From positions 124,001 through 188,000 of the forward strand of contig NZ_VFNC01000003.1 of NCBI RefSeq assembly GCF_006715395.1: a stretch of 64,000 nt of DNA, written 5' to 3'. Each line of letters begins with the position of its first letter. The first letter of the stretch is position 1. Shown here one piece after another: positions 17,457-25,674 of this stretch. A program made the translations under genes and the position numbers. The notes beneath the pieces are model-generated. The model was not told where the DNA came from, searched no databases, and saw nothing but the letters and a program-made list of their open reading frames with translations. Origin of the DNA: Streptomyces sp. SLBN-31 (GTDB lineage: Bacteria > Actinomycetota > Actinomycetes > Streptomycetales > Streptomycetaceae).

Positions 17457-18485
17457 ATGGCAGTTGACGCTTTGACCGACGTCATCGGAGTGCGCGTAGG
17501 GCACGCGACGCGCACCGGTGACGGCCGGCTCACCGGAACCACCGTCGTCCTCGCCCCCGAAGGCGGCGCGGTGGCCGCCGTGGACGTCCGTGGCGGCGGC
17601 CCCGGCACGAAGGAGACCGACGCCCTCGACCCGCGCAACCTCGTGCAGAAGGTGGAGGCGGTCGTGCTGACCGGCGGCAGCGCGTACGGGCTCGACGCGG
17701 CTTCCGGGGTGATGGGCTGGCTGGAGGAGCAGGGGCGTGGAGTGCGCGTAGGGCCGGATCCGGCGCACGTCGTGCCGGTGGTGCCCGCCGCGTGCGTCTT
17801 CGACCTGGGGCGGGGCGGCGACTTCCGCGCCCGGCCCGACGCCGCCGCCGGGCGGGCCGCGGTCGAGGCGGCCGCGGCCGGCGCGGTCGGCGCGCCCGTG
17901 CCGGAAGGGTGCGTGGGCGCGGGAACGGGCGCGACAGTCGGGCCGCTCAAGGGCGGAGTGGGTACCGCGAGCGCTGTTCTCGGCTCCGGGGTCACGGTGG
18001 CGGCGCTGGTGGTGGCGAACGCGGCGGGCTCGGCGATGGACCCCGAAACGGGCGTCCTGTACGGGGAGTTGTTCCAAGGGCGGGTGAACTACCCGGAGGC
18101 GGGCGTGCACGAGGCAGCGCGCCGACGTCTCGCCGAGTGCGCGGCGAAGAACGGGCGCCCGCCGCTCAACACCACCCTCGCCGTGGTCGCCACCGACGCG
18201 GACCTGTCGAAGGCGCAGGCGCAGAAGCTCGCCGGCACGGCGCACGACGGCATCGCACGCGCCGTGCGGCCGGTCCACCTGCTCAACGACGGCGACACGG
18301 TGTTCGCGCTGGCGACGGGAGCGCGCCCGCTCGACGCCGAACACCCCCTCGCCCTCAACGAGATCCTCGCCGCGGGCGCGGACCTGGTGACACGGGCCAT
18401 CGTGCGCGCCGTGCGCGCCGCGGAGTCGGTGGACGGGCCGGGCGGGGCGTGGCCGTCGTACGAGGAGTTGTACGGGAGCCGGTGA
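17457..18485 (+). CDS. P1 family (S58/NylC-DmpA-like) self-processing amidohydrolase
   Basis: Members of this family are autoprocessing Ntn-like hydrolases, either aminopeptidases (DmpA) or nylon-oligomer hydrolases (NylC). Here the predicted cleavage point is Asn238-Thr239 (PLNTTLAVVATDA), with Thr239 as nucleophile, as in NylC. GCVGAGTGATVG near residue 155 and LTGGSAYGLDAASGV near residue 72 are family blocks. The length of 342 residues is close to NylC. ATG 17457 follows the LtrA-like gene closely. The natural substrate is unknown. Confidence 0.88.
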   Translation: MAVDALTDVIGVRVGHATRTGDGRLTGTTVVLAPEGGAVAAVDVRGGGPGTKETDALDPRNLVQKVEAVVLTGGSAYGLDAASGVMGWLEEQGRGVRVGPDPAHVVPVVPAACVFDLGRGGDFRARPDAAAGRAAVEAAAAGAVGAPVPEGCVGAGTGATVGPLKGGVGTASAVLGSGVTVAALVVANAAGSAMDPETGVLYGELFQGRVNYPEAGVHEAARRRLAECAAKNGRPPLNTTLAVVATDADLSKAQAQKLAGTAHDGIARAVRPVHLLNDGDTVFALATGARPLDAEHPLALNEILAAGADLVTRAIVRAVRAAESVDGPGGAWPSYEELYGSR

Positions 18486-18613
18486 GCGGCGGCCCCCGCA
18501 CACGCGGGGCGCGCCGCCCGAGTCCGCAACGCGCGCCGCGCCGCGCGCGCCGCACCCGCGCGCCTGCGCCCCCCACCAGCCACAATGCCTCTCCCCCACA
18601 TTGTCCCGGTTCT

Positions 18614-18623
18614 GTCACGTGAC
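18614..18623. promoter_or_regulatory. GTCACGTGAC palindrome upstream of the L,D-transpeptidase gene
   Basis: A perfect 10-bp palindrome about 100 bases upstream of the GTG of the lipoprotein gene. It may be a regulator site, but such a short GC-rich palindrome can also occur by chance. The rest of the 18486-18724 gap is low-complexity GC-rich DNA with no ORF I can support. Confidence 0.25.
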
Positions 18624-18724
18624 GGCGTCCAAGGCGTACGGGCGGGAACCTCCCGGACCACCCGCCCCCTCTTTCACCACGCACTGGAGCGGAGCACGCA
18701 CACCACGAAAACCGGGAGCAGCAC

Positions 18725-19948
18725 GTGAAGACGCCGAACATGGCAGCGCGGCGCGCACTGGGGGCAAGTGCCGTCCTGATGGTCGGCGCCCTCACCCTCA
18801 CCGCCTGCGGCGGTGACGCCAACGCCGACTCGAACAGCGACAGCAAGACCGGCAACAGCTCGGCCAAGACGTCCACGGCGAAGATCACCATCTCGGCGAA
18901 GGACGGCTCGACCGCCGGGTCCATCAACACGACCGGCGTGAAGGTCAGCGGGGGCAGACTGACCGACGTGAAGATGACGGTGGCGGGAACGGGACAGTCC
19001 GTGCCGGGTTCGATATCCGGCAACGGCGGCGCCTGGAAGCCGAACGGACAGTTGGAGCGCGGGACCAAGTACCAGATCTCGGCGACCGCGAAGGACTCCA
19101 ACGGTCGTACGGCCGCCGCCAACTCCATCTTCACCACGGTCACTTCGGCGAACAGCTTCATCGGAACGTACACGCCGGACAACGGGACCACGGTCGGGGT
19201 CGGGATGCCGGTGTCGTTCAACTTCGACAAGGTGATCAGCGACCGGAAGGCCGTGCAGTCGCACATCACGGTCATCTCCAGCAGCGGGCAGAAGGTGGTC
19301 GGGCACTGGTTCGGGTCGCAGCGGCTCGACTTCCGGCCGCAGGAGTACTGGAAGGCCGGCGCCAAGGTCACCATGAAGATCGACCTGGACGGGGTCGAGG
19401 GCGCGAACGGCGTCTACGGGGTGCAGAAGAAGTCCGTCACCTTCACCATCGGGCGCTCGCAGGTCTCCACGGTCGACGTGAACACGCAGACCATGACCGT
19501 GGTGCGGGACGGCAAGACGTTCAAGACGCTGCCGATCTCGTCGGGCAGCCCGGAGCACACCACGTACAACGGGCAGATGGTGATCTCCGAGAAGTTCGTG
19601 CAGACGCGCATGAACAGCCAGACGGTGGGGCTGGGCGGCGAGTACGACATCCCGGACGTGCCGCACGCGATGCGACTGACGACGTCGGGGACGTTCCTCC
19701 ACGGCAACTACTGGTACAACAAGGGCAACCCGCCCTTCGGCCGCGAGGGCACCAGCCACGGCTGCGTGGGGCTCGCGGACGTGCAGGGCGCGCAGGGTGC
19801 CACGAACGCCAAGTGGTTCTACGACAACTCGCTCATCGGGGACGTGGTGATCGTCAAGAACTCCCCCGACAAGACGGTGGCGCCGGACAACGGACTCAAC
19901 GGCTGGAATCTGCCGTGGAACGAGTGGGTCGCGGGAAGCGCCGCGTGA
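18725..19948 (+). CDS. L,D-transpeptidase lipoprotein (YkuD domain)
   Basis: The enzyme should form 3-3 cross-links in peptidoglycan outside the membrane. A lipoprotein signal ends at LTAC with Cys28, then a Ser/Thr/Asp-rich linker and one or two Ig-like domains precede the YkuD domain. The active-site motif is SHGCVGLAD with catalytic Cys347, and HGNYWYN lies upstream of it. The length (407) is typical for actinobacterial Ldts such as LdtMt2. GTG 18725 is the start. A strong terminator lies downstream. Confidence 0.93.
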   Translation: MKTPNMAARRALGASAVLMVGALTLTACGGDANADSNSDSKTGNSSAKTSTAKITISAKDGSTAGSINTTGVKVSGGRLTDVKMTVAGTGQSVPGSISGNGGAWKPNGQLERGTKYQISATAKDSNGRTAAANSIFTTVTSANSFIGTYTPDNGTTVGVGMPVSFNFDKVISDRKAVQSHITVISSSGQKVVGHWFGSQRLDFRPQEYWKAGAKVTMKIDLDGVEGANGVYGVQKKSVTFTIGRSQVSTVDVNTQTMTVVRDGKTFKTLPISSGSPEHTTYNGQMVISEKFVQTRMNSQTVGLGGEYDIPDVPHAMRLTTSGTFLHGNYWYNKGNPPFGREGTSHGCVGLADVQGAQGATNAKWFYDNSLIGDVVIVKNSPDKTVAPDNGLNGWNLPWNEWVAGSAA

Positions 19949-20012
19949 TCGCCGTACACGCACTCATGATCGCCTCAAGGGCCGCCTGAGCAGCGGATTC
20001 TGACAGGTCATC

Positions 20013-20050
20013 GGGCCGTGTGGGAATTTCTCACACGGCCCGCTCGTTTT
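20013..20050 (+). terminator. Rho-independent terminator after the L,D-transpeptidase gene
   Basis: GGGCCGTGTG at 20013-20022 pairs with CACACGGCCC at 20032-20041 around a 9-base loop, followed by GCTCGTTTT. A 10-bp perfect stem with a T-tail. Confidence 0.85.
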
Positions 20051-20146
20051 CCGTGCGCACGTTTTCTCGGTTCCCGGACATGATGTCCGACCGAGGGGCT
20101 ACGGTATGCACCCACAAGGTGACATGCAGCAACGCCGGGAGAAACC

Positions 20147-20893
20147 TTGAGCGTTCCGTACGAGACAGCAGCGTACGAACCACCCGAGTCGCCCGAGTCT
20201 CCGGAGGAGCACCTCGCGCGACTCCTCGGCCGTGCCCTGAACTCCTTCGAGCTGCCGGACGAGGTCATACAGCGCCTCGACTGCGCGCTGGCGCACGACA
20301 GCTCGCTGCACTCCGCGCACCACAGTTCGGGGCTGCACCGCGAGACGTACCGGCACACATGGCTGCTCGCCGACGGCTCGGCACTCACCCTGTGGGAGCT
20401 CGTGCACAACCCCGCGCCGGGCAGCGCCGCCCAGCACGAGGTCTACGTCGACGAGGAGGAGCTGCGCGCCGCCACCGCGCGCCTGCCCCTGCCGCCGGAC
20501 ACCCCCGACTTCGAGTTGCCGGTGACGGTGCAGTTGTCGCCTGTGCCCGCGCCCCGGCACGCGTATGTGCCGGACGACTCGGCGGACCACGCGCGCCGGC
20601 TCCTGCGCCGCGCGGAGAACGCCGACCGGCCGGGCGCGGAGACGGCCGCTTTACTCACCACGGCGTTCGCGCACCAGATCACGCAGGCCTTCGGGCGCCC
20701 CTGCCGCGTGCGGCGCGCGGGACTGTGCTTCGCGCTCTACGAGCACGCGTTCCTGCTGCGTGACGGCGAGGAGCTCTCCCTCTGGGAGGTCGAACACACG
20801 GCGACGCCCGACGGGCGGCACATGTGCGAGGTGTACGTCACGGAGGACGCGGCCCGGGACGCCATGGAGCGGCGGGCGGCGCAGGTCTCCTGA
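20147..20893 (+). CDS. DUF6227-type protein with an internal duplication and a TTA codon
   Basis: This 248-residue soluble protein shows two similar halves: TYRHTWLLADGSALTLWELVH...HEVYVDEEE near residues 64-105 and LYEHAFLLRDGEELSLWEVEH...CEVYVTEDA near residues 198-237. This suggests a duplicated domain, and family DUF6227 is assigned from memory. The TTG start has a GGGAGAA site upstream. Codon 169 (20651-20653) is TTA, read in Streptomyces by the bldA tRNA, so translation may be tied to development. Function unknown. Confidence 0.75.
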   Translation: MSVPYETAAYEPPESPESPEEHLARLLGRALNSFELPDEVIQRLDCALAHDSSLHSAHHSSGLHRETYRHTWLLADGSALTLWELVHNPAPGSAAQHEVYVDEEELRAATARLPLPPDTPDFELPVTVQLSPVPAPRHAYVPDDSADHARRLLRRAENADRPGAETAALLTTAFAHQITQAFGRPCRVRRAGLCFALYEHAFLLRDGEELSLWEVEHTATPDGRHMCEVYVTEDAARDAMERRAAQVS

Positions 20894-20983
20894 GGAGCGG
20901 ACGGCGCCCAGCGCCCGTCCCCCGCGCCCGATGTCAATGCGCGCCCCGGCGTGCGGTTCGGTCGCGCGCCCCCGGCGTGCGCC

Positions 20984-21244
20984 TCAGCGGCCGTCGCTGA
21001 GCTGTCGTACGAGCCCCGCGAACGCGGCTCTCTCCGCCGGGGTCAGTTCGACCGACTCCAGGTGAGGAGCGGACTGGCGCCGGCGCGGGAGGACGCCCGG
21101 ACTGCGGCGGACGGCGAGCCGCGGACCCGGCCCGAAGTGACCGCGGCGAGCGAGGGCGTACAGGGCGAATACCCAGAGGGCAGCGGTGAGGAGGAGTATC
21201 GCCGCGCCCATCGACTGGAGAACAGGGACGTGCTCATCAGGCAT
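20984..21244 (-). CDS. Small single-pass membrane protein
   Basis: An 86-residue ORF begins MPDEHVPVLQSMG, has one hydrophobic segment at about residues 11-30 (AAILLLTAALWVFALYALA) and a basic, Arg-rich cytoplasmic tail ending LTPAERAAFAGLVRQLSDGR. The coding frame extends upstream to 21316, but the ATG at 21244 gives a normal membrane topology. It lies downstream of fruA in the same direction beyond a strong hairpin. I do not recognise a function. Confidence 0.6.
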   Translation of the reverse strand: MPDEHVPVLQSMGAAILLLTAALWVFALYALARRGHFGPGPRLAVRRSPGVLPRRRQSAPHLESVELTPAERAAFAGLVRQLSDGR

Positions 21245-21259
21245 GCGCCCAGTAGACAC

Positions 21260-21289
21260 CACGGTCCGGACCCTTGGGTCCGGACCGTG
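21260..21289 (-). terminator. Near-perfect 30-bp palindrome, likely fruA terminator
   Basis: CACGGTCCGGACCC at 21260-21273 pairs with GGGTCCGGACCGTG at 21276-21289. As RNA it gives a 13-bp stem with a 4-base loop, 58 bases after the fruA stop and 16 bases before the next small gene. No T-run follows. Confidence 0.65.
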
Positions 21290-21346
21290 ACGTATCTCGC
21301 AGGTGGCGTGAACCACTCACAGCGCCTCAAAGAGACATACGGAGCC

Positions 21347-23449
21347 TTACGCCGCGACCGGCTGCTTCGCCTCCGCCGCAGCGGCGGCCGCGCCGTCCGC
21401 CTTGCCGGTTCCCACGACGCCGGGTGCCGGCTTGCGCATGCCCTTCAGTACGACGACCAGGGCGGTGGTGACGCACACGCCGACCGCGATGGCGATCAGG
21501 TAGAGGAAGGCGTTGCCGATCAGCGGGACGACGAAGATGCCGCCGTGAGGGGCGCGCAGGGTGGCGCTGAAGGCCATCGACAGGGAGCCGGTGATCGCGC
21601 CGCCCACCATGGCGGAGGGGATGACGCGCAACGGGTCGGCGGCGGCGAACGGAATGGCGCCCTCGGAGATGAAGGAGGCGCCGAGGACCCAGGCGGCCTT
21701 GCCGTTCTCGCGCTCGGTCTCGGTGAAGAGCTTGCCGCGGACCGTGGTGGCCAGAGCCATCGCCAGCGGCGGCACCATACCGGCCGCCATGACCGCCGCC
21801 ATGATCTTCATCGCGGAGTCGCTCGGGTTGGAGACGGCGATGCCAGCGGTGGCGAAGGTGTACGCGACCTTGTTGACGGGGCCGCCGAGGTCGAAGCACA
21901 TCATCAGGCCGAGCAGAGCGCCGAGCAGGATGGCGTTGGAGCCGGAGAGGCCGTTCAGCCAGTCGGTCATGGCCTTCTGGGCGGAGGCGATGGGCTTGCC
22001 GACCACGACGAACATCAGGAATCCGACGATCGCCGAGGAGATCAGCGGGATGACCACCACCGGCATGATGCCGCGCAGCACCGGTGGGATGTCGATCTTC
22101 TGGATGGCCATCACCACGCCACCGGCCAGCAGACCGGCCACCAGGCCGCCGAGGAAGCCCGCACTGATCGTGGAGGCGATCATGCCGCCGACGAAGCCGG
22201 GGACGAGACCCGGGCGGTCCGCCATGCCGTAGGCGATGTAGCCGGCCAGTACCGGGACCAGGAAGCCGAAGGCCACGGCGCCGATCTGGAACATCAGGGC
22301 GGCCCAGCTGTCGGTCTGCGTCCAGACGAAGTGGTCCATCACCGAGGGCGCCGACTTGATCTTGTATCCGCCGACCGCGAATCCGAGGGCGATCAGCAGA
22401 CCGCCGGCCGCGACGAACGGGACCATGTAACTCACGCCGGACATCAGCCACTTGCGCAGCTTCGTGCCGTACCCCTCGCCGGAGTCGCCGGCGCGTTCGA
22501 CCGGCGTGCCCGCGCCCGAGGGGGCGCCCGCGGTCACCTCGCCGCGCGTGGCCTTGCCGCGCACCTCGGTGATCAGCTCGCCGGGCCGGTTGATGCCGGC
22601 CTTCACGCCGACGTCGACGGTGGGCTTGCCGGCGAAGCGTTCCTTCTCCCGTACGGGGACGTCGTGCGCGAAGATCACGCCGTCCGCCGCCGCGATGACG
22701 CCCGGGTCGAGCCGGGTGAACCCGGCCGAGCCCTGCGTCTCGACGACGACCTCGACGCCCGCCTCACGGCCCGCGTTCTCCAGCGACTCGGCCGCCATGT
22801 ACGTGTGGGCGATGCCGGTCGGGCAGGAGGTGACGGCGACGATGCGGAACGGCCGCTCGGCAGGGACGTCCTCGGCGGTGGCGCCCGCGCCCGGCGCCGG
22901 GGCGGTGCTGTCCGTGGCGTCGTCGGCGGAGGCCGCCACCGACGACGCCACGGAGTCCTCGGAGGCGCCCTTCGTGGCGCCGGCGCCCTCGGCCGCCGCC
23001 TCGGGCGCCTCGTCCCCGCGGATCAGCGCGGCCGCGGCCGACGCGTCCCCCACCGACCGCAGCGCGGCCGTGAACTCCGCGTTCATCAGCTGGCGGGCCA
23101 GCGACGACAGGATCGTCAGGTGGGCGTCGTCGGCACCGGCGGGCGCCGCGATCAGGAAGATCAGGTCGGCGGGGCCGTCCGCCGCGCCGAAGTCGATCCC
23201 CGCGGTGCTGCGCCCGAAGGCGAGCGTCGGCTCGGTCACGTGCTCGCTGCGGCAGTGCGGGATGCCGATTCCGCCGTCCAGGCCGGTCGGCATCTGCGCC
23301 TCGCGCGCCGCCACATCGGCGAGGAAGCCCTCCAGGTCGGTCACCCGGCCCAGGGCCACCATGCGTTCGGCGAGGGCACGCGCCGCCGCTTCCTTGGTGT
23401 CGGCGGACAGGTCGAGATCGACCAGATCCGCGGTGATCATGTCGCTCAT
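21347..23449 (-). CDS. fruA: PTS fructose transporter EIIABC
   Basis: The protein imports fructose and phosphorylates it to fructose-1-phosphate. Domains run EIIA, then EIIB, then EIIC. The phosphorylated His65 is in GIGIPHCRSEH (EIIA) and the phosphocysteine Cys209 in VAVTSCPTGIAHT (EIIB). An Ala/Pro/Asp-rich linker joins EIIA to EIIB, and about 8-10 membrane segments form EIIC (about 320-680). AAGGAG precedes the ATG. It is the last gene of the DeoR-fruK-ORF-fruA operon. Confidence 0.95.
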   Translation of the reverse strand: MSDMITADLVDLDLSADTKEAAARALAERMVALGRVTDLEGFLADVAAREAQMPTGLDGGIGIPHCRSEHVTEPTLAFGRSTAGIDFGAADGPADLIFLIAAPAGADDAHLTILSSLARQLMNAEFTAALRSVGDASAAAALIRGDEAPEAAAEGAGATKGASEDSVASSVAASADDATDSTAPAPGAGATAEDVPAERPFRIVAVTSCPTGIAHTYMAAESLENAGREAGVEVVVETQGSAGFTRLDPGVIAAADGVIFAHDVPVREKERFAGKPTVDVGVKAGINRPGELITEVRGKATRGEVTAGAPSGAGTPVERAGDSGEGYGTKLRKWLMSGVSYMVPFVAAGGLLIALGFAVGGYKIKSAPSVMDHFVWTQTDSWAALMFQIGAVAFGFLVPVLAGYIAYGMADRPGLVPGFVGGMIASTISAGFLGGLVAGLLAGGVVMAIQKIDIPPVLRGIMPVVVIPLISSAIVGFLMFVVVGKPIASAQKAMTDWLNGLSGSNAILLGALLGLMMCFDLGGPVNKVAYTFATAGIAVSNPSDSAMKIMAAVMAAGMVPPLAMALATTVRGKLFTETERENGKAAWVLGASFISEGAIPFAAADPLRVIPSAMVGGAITGSLSMAFSATLRAPHGGIFVVPLIGNAFLYLIAIAVGVCVTTALVVVLKGMRKPAPGVVGTGKADGAAAAAAEAKQPVAA

Positions 23450-23730
23450 CGCGGGCTCCTTAGCACGCGTATCGCCCGTGGAGTGGGGTGGGCGGGGGTG
23501 GGGACAGGGGTGCTGTGGGGGGTGGCGGGAAACTCGGGGCCGCCGCTGTGGGCGGGGCCGGCGGTGTGGGCGGTGCCGGCGGAGGCGGGGCCGGGGAAAC
23601 CCCGCCTCCCGGTGGGGACAGGGCGGCTCAGGTGGCCCTGCCCCCCGTCGGCCGCGGCGAGTAACGGGGAGCCTCGCCGCCCGGGGGCCGTGGGACGGAA
23701 ACCGGAAACGGGGGTGGTGCGGACGTTCAT
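23446..23730 (-). CDS. Small ORF exactly bridging fruK and fruA (94 aa)
   Basis: This ORF overlaps the fruK stop by an ATGA and the fruA start by another ATGA, so it fills the otherwise unusually large 277-base gap without a spare base. The product (MNVRTTPVSGFRPTAPGRRG...) is Pro/Gly/Arg-rich with no membrane segment or recognisable domain. The exact double overlap suggests translational coupling, but the low-complexity composition is also what GC-rich noncoding DNA gives. It may be real or chance. Confidence 0.4.
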   Translation of the reverse strand: MNVRTTPVSGFRPTAPGRRGSPLLAAADGGQGHLSRPVPTGRRGFPGPASAGTAHTAGPAHSGGPEFPATPHSTPVPTPAHPTPRAIRVLRSPR

Positions 23731-24674
23731 GACACGGGCTCCGACAACTCGCGGTCCACCGGCACGTCAGCGGTCACCGTCACCGCCGCCAGGTCCAGGT
23801 CGCCGGGCGTCGGCATCACGCTGCCGGGCAGCTGGACGGCCGCCGCGCCGTGCGCCACCGCCGAGGCGAGCGCCTCCGGTCCGCTGCCGCCGGCGATCAG
23901 GAAGCCGGCCAGGGACGAATCACCGGCACCCACGTTGCTTCGTACGACGTCCACGCGCGCGCTGCCGAACCATGCGCCCGCGCCGTCCACCAGGAGCTGT
24001 CCGTCGGCGCCCAGGCTCGCGAGCACGGCGCGCGCGCCCATCTCGCGCAACTCCTCGGCCGCCTTCACCGCGTCGCCCACCGTGGCCAGGGGGCGCCCGA
24101 CTGCCTCCGCGAGCTCCTCGGCGTTCGGCTTCACCACGTCGGGCCGCTCGCGCAGCGCCTCCAGGAGCGCACGCCCCGAGGTGTCCAGCGCGATCCGTGC
24201 GCCCCCGGCGTGCGCCCGCGCTACGACATCGGCGTACCACGCCGGCGCGAGCCCTCGCGGCAGGCTCCCGCAGCACGCGATCCAGTCCGCGTCGCGCGAC
24301 TGCGCGCGCACCGTCTCCAGCAGCAGTTCCTGCTCCTCCGCCGACAGTTCCGGACCCGGCGCGTTGATCTTGGTCAGCACGCCGTCCGCCTCGGCGAGTG
24401 CGATGTTGGAACGGGTGGCCCCGGCAACCGGCACCGGCGCGACCTCGATGCCCTGGGCGTCGAGCAGGTGGGCGACGAGCGCGCCCGGCGCACCACCCAG
24501 GGGCAGAACCGCCACCGTGCGCCGTCCGGCGGCCGCGACGGCGCGCGAGACGTTCACGCCCTTGCCGCCCGGGTCCATGCGCTCGCCGGTGGCGCGGATG
24601 ACCTCGCCGCGGTCGAGCGAGGGGACCTCGTAGGTGCGGTCGAGGGAGGGGTTGGGGGTGACGGTGAGGATCAT
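23727..24674 (-). CDS. fruK: 1-phosphofructokinase
   Basis: FruK phosphorylates fructose-1-phosphate, the FruA product, to fructose-1,6-bisphosphate. This 315-residue PfkB/ribokinase-family protein begins MILTVTPNPSLDRTYEV, has the PGGKGVNVSRA substrate motif near residue 37 and the catalytic Asp252 in SNVGAGDSSLAGF. The ATG overlaps the stop of the DeoR gene by ATGA, so translation is probably coupled. Confidence 0.95.
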   Translation of the reverse strand: MILTVTPNPSLDRTYEVPSLDRGEVIRATGERMDPGGKGVNVSRAVAAAGRRTVAVLPLGGAPGALVAHLLDAQGIEVAPVPVAGATRSNIALAEADGVLTKINAPGPELSAEEQELLLETVRAQSRDADWIACCGSLPRGLAPAWYADVVARAHAGGARIALDTSGRALLEALRERPDVVKPNAEELAEAVGRPLATVGDAVKAAEELREMGARAVLASLGADGQLLVDGAGAWFGSARVDVVRSNVGAGDSSLAGFLIAGGSGPEALASAVAHGAAAVQLPGSVMPTPGDLDLAAVTVTADVPVDRELSEPVS

Positions 24675-25432
24675 GCGCGCACTACTTCCGTGCCGCCGCG
24701 CTCGATGTCGACGGCGTCTTCTCGGCTCAGCCCGCTGTCGGTGATCAGCAGGTCCACGTCGCTCAGGCCGCCGAAGCGGGCGAAGTGCTCCTGGCCGTGC
24801 TTGGAGGAGTCGGCGAGCAGCACCACGCGGCGGGCGGCGGCCACGGCCGCGCGCTTGACCGCGGCCTCGGCGAGGTCGGGGGTGGTCAGACCGTGCTCGG
24901 CGGAGAAGCCGTTGGCCGCGATGAACAGCACGTCGGCGCGGATCTCGCCGTACGCGCGCAGCGCCCACGCGTCGACGGCGGCGCGCGTGCGGTGCCGTAC
25001 GCGCCCCCCGACGAGGTGGAGCTGGATGCCCGGATGGTCTGCGAGGCGCGCGGCGATCGGCAGGCTGTGCGTGACGACGGTGAGGGAGGACTCCAGCGGG
25101 ATCGCGGCGGCGAGGCGTGCCACCGTCGTACCCGCGTCGAGGATCATCGTGCCCTCGGTCGGCAGTTCCGCCACGGCGGCCTTGGCGATGCGGTCCTTCT
25201 CGTCAGTGGAGGTGCCCTCGCGCTCGGCGAGGTCCGGCTCGAAGTCGAGGCGTCCGGCCGGTATGGCGCCGCCGTGCACCCTGCGGACCAGGCCGGCGCG
25301 GTCGAGAGCCTTCAGGTCCCGGCGGATGGTCTCCGCCGTGACCTGGAACTCCTCGGCCAGCGATACGACGTCCACGCGGCCGCCGTCACGGGCGAGCCGG
25401 AGGATCTCCTGCTGCCGCTCGGGTGCGTACAT
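24671..25432 (-). CDS. DeoR-family regulator of the fructose operon
   Basis: This 253-residue protein has a DeoR helix-turn-helix at the N-terminus (about residues 6-57: RQQEILRLARDGG and TAETIRRDLKALDRAG) and a C-terminal DeoR sensor domain with the DAGTTVARLA phosphosugar-binding motif near residue 99. It probably represses its own operon and is relieved by a fructose phosphate. It is the first gene of the operon with fruK and fruA, and its stop overlaps fruK. ATG 25432 follows ACGGAG. Confidence 0.92.
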   Translation of the reverse strand: MYAPERQQEILRLARDGGRVDVVSLAEEFQVTAETIRRDLKALDRAGLVRRVHGGAIPAGRLDFEPDLAEREGTSTDEKDRIAKAAVAELPTEGTMILDAGTTVARLAAAIPLESSLTVVTHSLPIAARLADHPGIQLHLVGGRVRHRTRAAVDAWALRAYGEIRADVLFIAANGFSAEHGLTTPDLAEAAVKRAAVAAARRVVLLADSSKHGQEHFARFGGLSDVDLLITDSGLSREDAVDIERGGTEVVRA

Positions 25433-25500
25433 CTCCGTTCGCCTCCGCCTCGATGTCCGAGTGTCTCCACCTGATGCCCGAACTTGTGGTTTCTCAACGG

Positions 25501-25529
25501 AGGCTACGCCCGGATTTCCGGAAAGTAAA
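25501..25529 (-). promoter_or_regulatory. Candidate promoter of the fructose operon
   Basis: On the minus strand TTTACT (25529-25524) and TAGCCT (25506-25501) are 17 bases apart, about 70 bases before the regulator start. Downstream of it at 25449-25461 lies a small palindrome CTCG-ATGTC-CGAG that could be an operator. Both are inferred from sequence only. Confidence 0.4.
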
Positions 25530-25546
25530 CAGTCCCGGGCATCATC

Positions 25547-25603
25547 CGGACACAAACGGGCCTCCCACCCCCTGTCGGACACAAACGGGCCTCCCACCCC
25601 CTG
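25547..25603 (-). repeat. 28-bp direct repeat next to the MFS terminator
   Basis: CGGACACAAACGGGCCTCCC and the following 8 bases occur twice, at 25547-25574 and 25576-25603, separated by one T. The second copy supplies the left arm of the terminator at 25587-25619, and the first copy could pair with the same right arm. Confidence 0.8.
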
Positions 25604-25619
25604 AGGGAGTGGGAGGCCC
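25587..25619 (-). terminator. Terminator of the MFS transporter gene
   Basis: GGGCCTCCCAC pairs with GTGGGAGGCCC (11 bp), with extra CCCT/AGGG pairing in the loop. It lies 56 bases beyond the MFS stop in the direction of transcription. Confidence 0.75.
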
Positions 25620-25674
25620 CACGGTCGGCGCGCCTCCGCCGCGGCAGCGCGCGCCGCGCGAACGCGCCCGTCCG

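Noticed and set aside
23450..23640. GC-rich low-complexity tract as a repeat or CRISPR-like array
   Set aside because: The GGGGCCGG-type motifs are irregular, with no constant repeat or spacer length.
20951..24367. 1138-codon plus-strand frame antisense to fruA and fruK
   Set aside because: A shadow of the fructose genes in GC-rich DNA; no domain seen.
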